Origin: Romboutsia faecis
GTDB taxonomy: Bacteria > Bacillota > Clostridia > Peptostreptococcales > Peptostreptococcaceae
DNA: 64,000 nucleotides
Assembly: GCF_014323405.1 (NCBI RefSeq)
Contig: NZ_JACRWE010000008.1
Coordinates: 1-64,000, forward strand
Reading direction: 5' to 3'
In this document: piece by piece, positions 1 to 7,920 of the stretch
How the letters are laid out: each line of letters begins with the position of its first letter
How positions within the stretch are numbered: position 1 is the stretch's first letter
Notes under the pieces: model-generated
Seen by the model: only the letters and a program-made list of their open reading frames with translations
Database searches by the model: none
What the model was told of the DNA's origin: nothing
Program-made: the position numbers and the translations under genes

Positions 1-135
1 AAATTAGCTAAGAGAGCTAAAGAATTAGGATTAGATGCAATACATGATACAGTTCATGAAATGTGTAAAGATGAAGCTAGACATGGTAAAGCATTCTTAG
101 GATTATTAGAAAGACATTTTGGAAAGCAAAACTAA
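1..135 (+). CDS. Rubrerythrin, C-terminal end (5' truncated by window edge)
   Basis: Only the last 44 codons are in the window. They encode the final helix of the rubrerythrin diiron domain, with the ExxH-type ligand segment ([11 protein letters not shown]), ending in HFGKQN. Apart from two synonymous base changes it is identical to the end of the complete rubrerythrin at 2429-2983, and the match continues about 12 bases past the stop. It is therefore one of two recently duplicated, or gene-converted, copies. The expected role is NAD(P)H-dependent reduction of hydrogen peroxide in the cytoplasm of an anaerobe. Whether this copy is complete upstream cannot be seen. Confidence 0.93.
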   Translation, partial: KLAKRAKELGLDAIHDTVHEMCKDEARHGKAFLGLLERHFGKQN

Positions 136-183
136 TAATAAGCTCATATTAAATAAATTAATATAAATTTTATTAACCTTTAT

Positions 184-223
184 AAAAAATACCTTTAGAT
201 ATTAATATCTAAAGGTATTTTTT
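184..223 (+). terminator. Rho-independent terminator of first rubrerythrin
   Basis: A perfect 16+16 base palindrome (arms 188-203 and 204-219) runs into a T tract at 218-223, 50 bases after the stop codon. Confidence 0.85.
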
Positions 224-328
224 ATTGCAAGGAAATTGAGATAAAAGTAAAAAAATTGAGATAAAAGATTTAAACTTATAATTATTGGTATAATATGTAA
301 TAAAATATTAAATTATAGGAGTGTATAT

Positions 329-784
329 ATGTTAGAAGTAGGAACAAAAGCACCAGATTTTAAATTAAAAGATAAAGATGGTAATTTAGTAAGTTTATCA
401 GAGTTTAAAAATAAAAAAGTAGTTTTATATTTTTATCCTAGAGACAATACTCCAGGATGCACTAAGCAAGCATGTTCTTTTAGGGACAATTATGATGCTT
501 TTAAATTAAAAGACATTATAGTTATAGGTATTAGCAAAGATAGTGCAAAGTCTCATGAAAAATTTGCACAAAAAAATGATTTACCATTTATATTATTATC
601 TGATCCAGAACTTGAAGCTATCAAGTTATATGATGTATGGCAAGAAAAGAAGTTATATGGAAAAGTAAGTATGGGAGTTGTGAGAACTACTTACATTATA
701 GATGAAAATGGTATGATAGAAAAAGTATATGATAAAGTTAAAACAGATAAAAATGTAGCTGAAATACTTGAGTATTTAGGATAA
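329..784 (+). CDS. bcp: Thioredoxin-dependent peroxiredoxin, Bcp/PrxQ type
   Basis: A 151-aa AhpC/TSA-fold peroxiredoxin that reduces hydrogen peroxide and organic hydroperoxides in the cytoplasm. The active-site segment TPGCTKQAC holds the peroxidatic Cys44 and, five residues on, Cys49 as resolving cysteine, the atypical 2-Cys arrangement of Bcp/PrxQ. Length is normal for the family. AGGAG at 317-321 precedes the ATG by 7 bases. It lies between two rubrerythrin copies, so the stretch from 1 to 2983 is mainly an oxidative-stress island, but each gene has its own terminator and they do not form one operon. Confidence 0.95.
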   Translation: MLEVGTKAPDFKLKDKDGNLVSLSEFKNKKVVLYFYPRDNTPGCTKQACSFRDNYDAFKLKDIIVIGISKDSAKSHEKFAQKNDLPFILLSDPELEAIKLYDVWQEKKLYGKVSMGVVRTTYIIDENGMIEKVYDKVKTDKNVAEILEYLG

Positions 785-822
785 ACGCTTATTTTTACAG
801 AAGTCAATTAATTAATAAATAT

Positions 823-867
823 AATAAAATACCTTGAGATATTATAAATATCTTGAGGTATTTTATT
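823..867 (+). terminator. Terminator after bcp
   Basis: Inverted repeat with arms 823-843 and 847-867, containing two G-U wobble pairs and ending in TATTTTATT. Confidence 0.75.
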
Positions 868-910
868 ATGGAATAATAAAAATAAAATTAGCAAGAACAA
901 ACTGTTATTA

Positions 911-919
911 TGCTATAAT
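911..919 (+). promoter_or_regulatory. Extended -10 promoter for the MBL lipoprotein gene
   Basis: TGcTATAAT (TG at 911-912, TATAAT at 914-919) lies 35 bases before the GTG start. No good -35 box is visible, as is usual for extended -10 promoters. Confidence 0.5.
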
Positions 920-953
920 TTAGGAATATATGTAAAAATAGGAGGGATAAATT

Positions 954-2111
954 GTGAAAATATATAACTTAAAGTTAAAAGTACTAGTAATAATATCCAG
1001 TGTATTAATACTTTTAAGCTTGTCAGCATGTACTGTTAAAGATATAGATGCACAAAGTAGTACAAGTAACAACTCTATAAATAATGTTCAAGGCAGTATA
1101 AGCTCAAATAAAGAAACTAGTGAAATATCATCATTAAATGAATCAGAGTTACATTTTATAGATACAGGAAACTCTGATGCTATTTTGATAAAAAACAATA
1201 ATAAATTTGCACTTATAGATGGTGGAGATAATGACGATGAAGAAAGAGTAGTAGAATATCTAAAAAATCAAGGTGTTAAAGAGTTAGAATATATATTTGC
1301 AACACATCCGCATTCAGATCATATTGGTGGATTAGATGCGGTAGTAAATGAAATACCAGTTAAAAAAGTATATGTTAGTAATGGTGATTCTGATTCTAAG
1401 ACTTATTCAGATTTTATATATGCTATGTCGAATAAAGGGTTAAGTCCAAGTGTTCCTTTATTAAATAGTGAGTTCAAATTAGGAAATGGTAAGTTTAGGG
1501 TAATTTCAGCAGCAAATGAAAAAGACCCAAACAATAATTCTCTAGTCCTAGAGTATACCAATGGAAATGATAAAGTTTTATTAATGGGAGATGCAGAAGA
1601 AAAGATAGAGCGTGAGTTAGATGTAAATGATGTAGATTTATTAAAGGTTGGACATCATGGATCAAGAAGTAGTTCAAGTAGCTCTTTTATAGATAAGGTA
1701 AATCCAAAATATGCAGTAATATTAGTTGGTGCTAACAATAAGTATAATCACCCTCATAAGGAAACTATGGATACTTTAGTTAGTAAAAATATAGAAATAC
1801 ATAGAAGTGACGAATGTGGACATATAGTATTTAAGTCTAGTGGTAATGGATTAAGTGTAGACTGTAAGGATAGTACTTATACCCAAAGTATAAATAATAA
1901 TACTAATAATGATAAACCAGAGAAAAAACCTATTACAAAACCTGTAGTAGATAATAGTATTAAAGATGATATAGTTTACTGGACTCCCAACGGGAAGTCA
2001 TATCATTCAACTAAATCTTGTCCTGCTTTAAGTAGAAGTAAAACTATAGATTATGGTACACAGGCTGAGTCTGGAAAATATGACCCATGCGATAGATGTA
2101 TCTCCAACTAA
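954..2111 (+). CDS. Lipoprotein with metallo-beta-lactamase (ComEC C-terminal-like) domain
   Basis: A 385-aa protein with a lipoprotein signal (hydrophobic stretch ending LSAC, Cys about residue 26), a Ser/Asn-rich linker, then a metallo-beta-lactamase fold: HPHSDH at about residues 118-123, a later MGD, and GHHGS. This is the layout of the hydrolase domain of ComEC and of free-standing ComEC-like lipoproteins. After a low-complexity linker, a C-terminal ~45-residue Cys/His domain (YHSTKSCPALSRSK ... DPCDRC) resembles the small metal-binding module often found at the end of such proteins. The start is GTG, supported by AGGAGG at 940-945. The enzyme is probably a membrane-anchored, outward-facing hydrolase, possibly a nuclease; its substrate is not evident. 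Confidence 0.85.
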   Translation: MKIYNLKLKVLVIISSVLILLSLSACTVKDIDAQSSTSNNSINNVQGSISSNKETSEISSLNESELHFIDTGNSDAILIKNNNKFALIDGGDNDDEERVVEYLKNQGVKELEYIFATHPHSDHIGGLDAVVNEIPVKKVYVSNGDSDSKTYSDFIYAMSNKGLSPSVPLLNSEFKLGNGKFRVISAANEKDPNNNSLVLEYTNGNDKVLLMGDAEEKIERELDVNDVDLLKVGHHGSRSSSSSSFIDKVNPKYAVILVGANNKYNHPHKETMDTLVSKNIEIHRSDECGHIVFKSSGNGLSVDCKDSTYTQSINNNTNNDKPEKKPITKPVVDNSIKDDIVYWTPNGKSYHSTKSCPALSRSKTIDYGTQAESGKYDPCDRCISN

Positions 2112-2428
2112 CAATACTAGTAAATATCTCCTTAGGAGTATAAGAGATTTTATAGTTCATAACTATGAATGTATTGAAAATTTATTATACAATTGAAAAA
2201 ATTAAATAAAATATAAAAATTTTATTAAAAATTTGTTTAGGGAAAATATTCTAGGGGTATTAAGTAGTTATATATAAGATATGGATTGATTCAAAAATAA
2301 ATAAAATAAAAAATAAAAAATGTTTAAAGTCAGATTTTAGTGGTATATATATACCATAATAAAAAAGTAAATTAACTATTTAATATATATATAAATCAAT
2401 CAATGAAAATTCAGGAGGAGAGAAAGTT
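2112..2428. other. Intergenic region upstream of rubrerythrin; palindromic operator candidate
   Basis: There is no gene in these 317 bases. A short palindrome CTCCTTAGGAG (2128-2138) follows the upstream stop but has no T tract. The notable element is the perfect 16-base palindrome TGGTATATATATACCA at 2341-2356, 70 bases before the rubrerythrin start, where a promoter or operator would be expected. No convincing PerR box was found. Confidence 0.4.
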
Positions 2429-2983
2429 ATGAAAAAATTCGTATGTACAGTATGTGGATACATCCACGAAGGAGAAACTATAGAAGGTGTTGTATGTCCA
2501 GTATGTAAAGTAGGAGCTGACAAGTTTGAAGAAATGTCAGGAGAATTAAACTGGGCAGATGAGCACAGAATAGGTGTAGCACAAGGTGTAGATGAAGAAA
2601 TAATAGAAGGATTAAGAGCAAACTTCGTTGGAGAATGTACAGAAGTAGGAATGTACTTAGCAATGAGTAGACAAGCAGATAGAGAAGGATTCCCAGAAGT
2701 AGCAGAAGCATACAAGAGAATAGCTTTTGAAGAAGCAGAACATGCAGCTAAATTTGCTGAATTATTAGGAGAAGTAGTTGTTGCTGATACTAAAGAAAAC
2801 TTAAGAGTAAGAGTTGAAGCTGAGTACGGTGCAACTGATGGAAAATTAAAATTAGCTAAGAGAGCTAAAGAATTAGGATTAGATGCTATACATGATACAG
2901 TTCATGAAATGTGTAAAGACGAAGCTAGACATGGTAAAGCATTCTTAGGATTATTAGAAAGACATTTTGGAAAGCAAAACTAA
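2429..2983 (+). CDS. rbr: Reverse rubrerythrin (N-terminal rubredoxin, C-terminal diiron domain)
   Basis: A 184-aa protein. Residues 1-40 are a rubredoxin-like iron site with Cys6, Cys9, Cys23 and Cys26; the rest is a four-helix diiron domain with ExxH ligand motifs ([17 protein letters not shown]). The rubredoxin domain comes first, which is the clostridial reverse-rubrerythrin order, known in relatives as a strongly oxygen-induced NADH peroxidase component. The ribosome site AGGAGGAG is strong and the codon usage suggests high expression. A second copy ends at position 135. A palindrome at 2341-2356 is a possible operator. Confidence 0.95.
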   Translation: MKKFVCTVCGYIHEGETIEGVVCPVCKVGADKFEEMSGELNWADEHRIGVAQGVDEEIIEGLRANFVGECTEVGMYLAMSRQADREGFPEVAEAYKRIAFEEAEHAAKFAELLGEVVVADTKENLRVRVEAEYGATDGKLKLAKRAKELGLDAIHDTVHEMCKDEARHGKAFLGLLERHFGKQN

Positions 2984-3033
2984 TAATAAGCTTCTTATTA
3001 TATAAATAAATTTTAACATTTTTTAACATTTAT

Positions 3034-3073
3034 AAATACCTCAATAACAATATGTTATTGAGGTATTTTTTTA
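3034..3073 (+). terminator. Terminator of rubrerythrin
   Basis: 16-bp perfect stem (3034-3049 / 3053-3068), 3-base loop, followed by a T-rich tract. Confidence 0.85.
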
Positions 3074-3201
3074 TTTTGAGATAATATCGTAAATAAGAAA
3101 TTAGTTTCAGATATTACTAAATTTCTAATTTATTTAATCATCTAAAATTTATTAATATATAGAATAATGAAAGTAAAATCAGAATAAATAATCCGTTGAA
3201 A

Positions 3202-3216
3202 GGAAAACGATTTTCA
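3202..3216 (+). promoter_or_regulatory. Cre-like inverted repeat upstream of mutarotase gene
   Basis: GAAAA-CGA-TTTTC, an inverted repeat with a central CG, resembles a loose CcpA (cre) site, but it does not fit the standard spacing well. It lies 46 bases before the start codon. Confidence 0.25.
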
Positions 3217-3261
3217 TATAACATTTAATTAGAAACATAAAAATAATGAGGGGGGATTTTT

Positions 3262-4431
3262 ATGAGAAAACAAAAAACTAAAGCAATGGTAATTGCAATA
3301 GCATCAGTATTTATTATTGGGATAGGTTCTTTAGGATATGGTGGTAAGGCAGTGGCATCTAGTAGTGAAAAAATAACTGCAAAAAGAATACTTTGGGAAC
3401 ATGCAGGAGATTTAGAAGCACAATTTGGACAAGATAAAAATATAGGTACAGCAGGATTACTTGTAGGAGAGTCAGATGGATACATAATAGCTGGTGGTGG
3501 AGCTAACTTTCCTGATGAGTCTGTAGCTGATGGTGGGACTAAAAAACATTATCCTGATGTTTATGTATTAAAACAAGAAAATGGAAGATTAAAGCAAGTT
3601 AAGCATACAAAATTAAAATATGAAATAGGGTATGGAAGCTCAATAACTGATGATGATGGTGTTTATTATATAGGTGGAAGTCCAGAGGAAAAGGAAGGAA
3701 ATAATGTAACTCTATTCTCTGTTGATAAAAAAGGAAAGTTAAAAGAAAAGTTTATAGGAGATTTACCTTTTACAATTAGTGATGGAATAGCTGTTAAACA
3801 TGGTAATTATATATATGTTGGATTAGGAAAGCAAAATGGTGAGGCAAGTAATAAAATGTATAAATTTGATTTAAAAACAAAAAAAACACAGGAAATAGCA
3901 TCCGTACCAGGAGAAGCAACTAGAAACCAAGCAGTTGCTCAAATACTAAATGATGAGATATATGTATTTAGTGGTGGAGATAAAGTAGCTTACACAGATG
4001 GATATAAATATAATATGAAAAAGAATAAATGGGAAAAAGTATCAGATGTTAAAGTAGATGGAAAAGAAATATCTTTATTAGGTGCTAGTTCAGTTAAACT
4101 TAATAACGAAGAAATGTTAGTTGTAGGTGGGTTTGATAAAACAGTTTATGACTATGCCGTTGAAAAACTAAATACATTGAAAGATGAAGAATTATCTGAA
4201 TTTAGGAAAGGGTATTTTGGAGCAGACCCATCTGAGTTAAGATGGAATAAGAAGATATTAATATATAATGCAAAGAGTAATAGCTGGAAATCTATTGGCG
4301 AAGTTCCGTTTGATGCACCATGTGGAGCAGGGGTAGTTTTAGATGGTGAAAAGATATATTCAATAAATGGAGAAATAAAACCTGGAACTAGAACTAATAG
4401 AACTTATGTTGGTACAATATTAGATAAATAA
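3262..4431 (+). CDS. Secreted cyclically permuted mutarotase / N-acetylneuraminate epimerase-like Kelch protein
   Basis: A 389-aa protein with an N-terminal Sec signal (basic MRKQKTK, hydrophobic core, cut near KAVAS-S). The mature part is a six-bladed Kelch-type beta-propeller: the early AGGGANFPDES motif and later blades (YIGGSPE, YVFSGGDKV, MLVVGGFDK) match the NanM / cyclically permuted mutarotase family, which interconverts anomers of sialic acid. No other nan genes are in the window, so the substrate is inferred only from the family. The gene is monocistronic, with its own terminator and a strong GAGGGGGG ribosome site. Confidence 0.82.
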   Translation: MRKQKTKAMVIAIASVFIIGIGSLGYGGKAVASSSEKITAKRILWEHAGDLEAQFGQDKNIGTAGLLVGESDGYIIAGGGANFPDESVADGGTKKHYPDVYVLKQENGRLKQVKHTKLKYEIGYGSSITDDDGVYYIGGSPEEKEGNNVTLFSVDKKGKLKEKFIGDLPFTISDGIAVKHGNYIYVGLGKQNGEASNKMYKFDLKTKKTQEIASVPGEATRNQAVAQILNDEIYVFSGGDKVAYTDGYKYNMKKNKWEKVSDVKVDGKEISLLGASSVKLNNEEMLVVGGFDKTVYDYAVEKLNTLKDEELSEFRKGYFGADPSELRWNKKILIYNAKSNSWKSIGEVPFDAPCGAGVVLDGEKIYSINGEIKPGTRTNRTYVGTILDK

Positions 4432-4436
4432 TACGT

Positions 4437-4468
4437 AAAAAAGTCTTCAGAAATCTGAAGACTTTTTT
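4437..4468 (+). terminator. Terminator after mutarotase gene
   Basis: 14-bp perfect stem AAAAAAGTCTTCAG / CTGAAGACTTTTTT with an AAAT loop. Confidence 0.9.
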
Positions 4469-4624
4469 ATGTGTCTAAAGCCTCAAAGATATGAAGAGAT
4501 TAAGTACTTATCAACCTAAAAAGTATTAATAAACTATATAATGTAATAAGTAAATTCAAACATTAATATAATTTATATTGGGCAAGTGTTATACTTATAA
4601 ATTAATAGTTAAAGGTGGTTGTAT

Positions 4625-5533
4625 ATGTATCCAGTTTATAAAAGTATAGGCACAAAAGAAAAATGTGAAGAAGTAAAGATATTATTTCCAGCTCAGCATC
4701 AAAATTGTCAACCAGGTTTAGAATACCTTATGAATCCTAGACCTATATCTGATAATCCATATTATTATGGAAGTTGTAAATTACTTAACAAAGTAGCTAT
4801 TATTACTGGTGGAGATAGTGGAATAGGTAGAGCTGTAGCTTATGCTTTTGCTAAAGAAGGAGCAGATATTGCTATTTCTTATTTATGTGAGGAAGAAGAT
4901 GCAAATGAAACTAAGGCAAATATAGAACGTTTGGGAAGAAGATGTTTATTAATACCAGGTGATTTAAGAGATGAAGAGATGTCTAAGGTAGTTGTTGAAA
5001 AAACGATACAATGCTTTGGCAAAATTGATATTTTGGTTAATAATCATGCTGTGCAATTTATTCAAAGAAGTATACTAGATATAAGTGCGGAACAATTAGA
5101 TGATACATTTAGAACTAATGTATATGCATTTTTTTATATGACAAAGGCGGCACTTCCATATTTAAAAAAAGGATCGAGTATAATCAATACAACTTCTATA
5201 ACTGCATATAAAGGAGAACCATTACTTATAGATTATAGTGCAACTAAAGGAGCTATATTAGCATTTACAAGATCACTATCACAATCTTTGATAGAAGAAG
5301 GTATAAGAGTAAATGGAGTAGCTCCAGGTCCTATTTGGACTCCTTTAATTCCATCATCTTATTCAGCAAAGGAAGTAGAGACATTTGGCAGTGGAACTAG
5401 TAAAGTTCCAATGAATAGAGCGGGTCAGCCATTTGAAGTTGCAACAAGTTTTGTATTTTTAGCAAGTGATGATTCTAGATATATGTCCGGCCAGATTCTT
5501 CACCCTAATGGTGGAACTATAGTTGGTTCTTAG
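4625..5533 (+). CDS. SDR-family oxidoreductase with N-terminal extension (YdaD/YhdF/YhxC type)
   Basis: A 302-aa short-chain dehydrogenase. About 50 N-terminal residues (FPAQHQNCQPGLEYLMNPRP) form the extension typical of the Bacillus general-stress SDRs YdaD, YhdF and YhxC. The Rossmann domain follows: TGGDSGIG at 61-68, NNHA in place of the usual NNAG, and catalytic Ser-Tyr-Lys (TSITAYKG, YSATKGA). It probably reduces carbonyl compounds with NAD(P)H in the cytoplasm. An upstream in-frame TTG at 4619 directly abuts the AAAGGTGG ribosome site (4611-4618), so the ATG at 4625, six bases downstream of that site, is taken as the start. Substrate unknown. Confidence 0.9.
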   Translation: MYPVYKSIGTKEKCEEVKILFPAQHQNCQPGLEYLMNPRPISDNPYYYGSCKLLNKVAIITGGDSGIGRAVAYAFAKEGADIAISYLCEEEDANETKANIERLGRRCLLIPGDLRDEEMSKVVVEKTIQCFGKIDILVNNHAVQFIQRSILDISAEQLDDTFRTNVYAFFYMTKAALPYLKKGSSIINTTSITAYKGEPLLIDYSATKGAILAFTRSLSQSLIEEGIRVNGVAPGPIWTPLIPSSYSAKEVETFGSGTSKVPMNRAGQPFEVATSFVFLASDDSRYMSGQILHPNGGTIVGS

Positions 5534-5590
5534 ATTGGTAATAGATATAGTTATTTAAATTTATTAAAGTTAATATATCAAATAAATAAT

Positions 5591-5623
5591 AAAAAATACC
5601 TAGTTCAAGCTAGGTATTTTTTT
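5591..5623. terminator. Terminator between convergent SDR and deacetylase genes
   Basis: Stem AAAAATACCTAG / CTAGGTATTTTT with a 6-base loop. A/T tracts on both sides make it usable in either direction. Confidence 0.85.
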
Positions 5624-5719
5624 ATACATATATTGTAAATACAGTATTATTTTACGCATCTATATTATACAGATAGATATGTTAGAAAATAATAAGTATG
5701 ATGTACACTATATAAGTTT

Positions 5720-6559
5720 TTAAATATTAGTATCTTCTAATTTTACAAAACTATAACCTTTATCTCTTAACTCTTTTAATGCGTATTGTAATCCCTCGTA
5801 AGTATACTTTTTAGGTTGATTGAAATGGCAAATTACAATATCTCCTGATGTAGATTTACTTAAAGCATTTTCTATTTGTGATTTAGAAAAAGTAGCTCCT
5901 GCATCACCATTAACAGTAAAACCTACTATTTTATATCCTAAATCTAAAGCTATTTTTATAGACACATCATCATAATAAGCAGTTCCTGATCTAAAGTATT
6001 TTGTTGTTCTTCCTGTAAGTTCATATATAGTTTTTTCATTAAGTTTTATCTCATCTATAACACTTTTAATGTTACCAGTACCATCTATTCCATATATAGA
6101 ATTAGAAGTTACCGATAGCGGTCTATGTTCATAACCATGATTTTCTATCTCAAATAAATCATTATTAGCCAATTCTAGAAATTTATCTTTATTTACTTCT
6201 ATCCATCTACGATTTACGAAAAGGGTAGCTGGAATTTGTTCATCAATTAAATATTGAATTAAATCCTCATCATAATCACTACCATATTTACCACCACAGG
6301 CATCAAATGTTAAAGATATTATTTTTTCCTTTGTATTAATTTTATTTACTACTCCATTAACTTTTTCTCCCCATTCAGTTGGTTCTATAGAGTCATATTT
6401 TTCTATAATATTATTTATGACTTCCTCTTCTGATTCAACTTCAACAATATCATCATTAGTGCTTCTATTATCTGTTTTATCAATATATTGATTATTGCTA
6501 CATCCAATACCAAATACTAAGCAACAAATAATAGGAATTATAATTTTTAACTTTTTCAT
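5720..6559 (-). CDS. Polysaccharide deacetylase-family lipoprotein
   Basis: A 279-aa lipoprotein (signal ending FGIGC, Cys about residue 20), then an acidic linker and a NodB-homology domain: motif 1 LTFDACGGKYG, motif 2 ENHGYEHRPLS (metal-binding His pair), RSGTAYYDD and a late ICHFNQPKK. These are the metal and catalytic motifs of the carbohydrate esterase 4 fold, so it probably removes N-acetyl groups from peptidoglycan or another surface glycan outside the membrane. The TFDACGG variant (Ala-Cys rather than Asp-Gly) is seen in a subset of Firmicute deacetylases. AAGGAG precedes the ATG. It is transcribed alone. Confidence 0.87.
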   Translation of the reverse strand: MKKLKIIIPIICCLVFGIGCSNNQYIDKTDNRSTNDDIVEVESEEEVINNIIEKYDSIEPTEWGEKVNGVVNKINTKEKIISLTFDACGGKYGSDYDEDLIQYLIDEQIPATLFVNRRWIEVNKDKFLELANNDLFEIENHGYEHRPLSVTSNSIYGIDGTGNIKSVIDEIKLNEKTIYELTGRTTKYFRSGTAYYDDVSIKIALDLGYKIVGFTVNGDAGATFSKSQIENALSKSTSGDIVICHFNQPKKYTYEGLQYALKELRDKGYSFVKLEDTNI

Positions 6560-6795
6560 AAAAATCTCCTTATTATTCTGTATTTAATCCCAATTATTTT
6601 CCTAATTATACCATTTAAATAAATTTTAGTTCAAATATTTCAATGTAATAGTTTGTTAACTAACTCATAGATATTAGTAAAATAGATTACTAGTTTAGTG
6701 TAATAATATAATAGTTGATGGTTAATATATAAATAACGTCGCAAAGCTATCAGACTAGTGGTTTACAGATTAAAGAAAAAACAAGGAGAGTAGTC

Positions 6796-7692
6796 ATGGC
6801 CAATAAAAAAGTTTTTCTTCAGGATTTAAAAGACGGAAATGTAAAAATATCTCTTATGATAATGAAGAAATTATATAAAGATGGAAATAAGGTTTTATAC
6901 ACATTAAGTGATAAAAGTGGATACATAAATGCAAGAATAGCACCAAAGTTAAAGCTAGAACCAGGTCAGGTAGTAGAGATAGAAGGGACTAAGGATTTTG
7001 TTATCGATGTTTCTTACTTAAACGTAATTGAAAATTATGAACTTGAAGACTATCTTGCAACTGTAAAAAGACCTATTGAAGATATAATGCAAGATATAGA
7101 TGAAATAACAAAAGAATGTATTACTTCACCACAAGCTATAAAGCTAAATGATTATTTTTTTAAAGATCAAAGTTTTCTTGAAAAATTTAAAAAAGGGATA
7201 GGTGGAGTATCTATGCACCATAACTATATAGGAGGATTGGCTGAACATACTCTTAATGTAATGTATTTGACTAAAGTTCTTTGTGATAGGTATGATTGCA
7301 GAAGAAGAGAAATTGCAGTATTAAGTGCAAAGCTTCATGATATAGGTAAAATTTATGAACTTGAGTATAATGGTCCTTTTAAATACACTCTTGAAGGAGA
7401 ATTAGAGGGTCACATTGTTATAGGAGTACAGATGATAGATAGAGCAGTTATGAATGCTGGAGTACCTTTTAATGAAGATTTTATTAGAAGGATAAAAGGT
7501 TGCATAGTACAGCATCATGGTAAACTTGAGTATGGATCACCTAAAAAAGCTAATATGGAAGAATCTATTATATTAAACTATGCAGATACTGTAGATGCCA
7601 CTATGAATAAAATAGAGCAAATAAGAGAAAATACGAGAGATAACACATGGTCTCAATATGATAAACGTATAGAAACTAAGCTTTATCTCTAA
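6796..7692 (+). CDS. yhaM: 3'-5' exoribonuclease YhaM family
   Basis: A 298-aa protein with an N-terminal OB-fold (LSDKSGYINARIAPKLKLEPGQVVEIEG) and a C-terminal HD domain (GGLAEHTLNVMYLTKV, LSAKLHDIGK, QHHGKLEYGSP). This is the domain order of YhaM, a Mn-dependent cytoplasmic 3'-5' exonuclease of Gram-positive bacteria active on RNA and single-stranded DNA. Length is close to the usual ~310. AAGGAG lies 7 bases before the ATG. The 236-base leader contains GTCGCAAAGCTAT (6738-6750), reminiscent of, but not a proper match to, a c-di-GMP-I riboswitch core. No operon partner. Confidence 0.9.
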   Translation: MANKKVFLQDLKDGNVKISLMIMKKLYKDGNKVLYTLSDKSGYINARIAPKLKLEPGQVVEIEGTKDFVIDVSYLNVIENYELEDYLATVKRPIEDIMQDIDEITKECITSPQAIKLNDYFFKDQSFLEKFKKGIGGVSMHHNYIGGLAEHTLNVMYLTKVLCDRYDCRRREIAVLSAKLHDIGKIYELEYNGPFKYTLEGELEGHIVIGVQMIDRAVMNAGVPFNEDFIRRIKGCIVQHHGKLEYGSPKKANMEESIILNYADTVDATMNKIEQIRENTRDNTWSQYDKRIETKLYL

Positions 7693-7759
7693 GTTTATGA
7701 GTAAACATAAAAAAGATAAGAAATAAACTATTAATTTAGTATAATTTATGTATGAGATA

Positions 7760-7790
7760 TTTAGAGGTAGAGTAAAGTTCTATCTCTAAA
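7760..7790 (+). terminator. Possible terminator after yhaM
   Basis: 11-bp stem TTTAGAGGTAG / CTATCTCTAAA with one G-U pair and no real T tract; weak. Confidence 0.35.
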
Positions 7791-7920
7791 ATTGCTGTGA
7801 GTAAAATTTTATAATTGCATTACTGGTATAATTTTAATTTAAACTTTAACTTCAAAATATGATAAAATAATTAAATGCTATAAAAAATATCATTAAATTA
7901 TCATAAAAAATGAGGTATAC

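Noticed and set aside
3202-3216. CcpA (cre) site upstream of the mutarotase
   Set aside because: Palindromic with a central CG, but with an odd 3-base centre and mismatches to the cre consensus; kept only as a low-confidence feature.
6715-6780. c-di-GMP-I riboswitch-like string (GTCGCAAAGCTAT ... GGTTTACAG) in the yhaM leader
   Set aside because: The GCAAACC tetraloop-receptor half and the first stem of the class I riboswitch are missing, and no terminator or sequestering hairpin follows. A covariance search would settle it.
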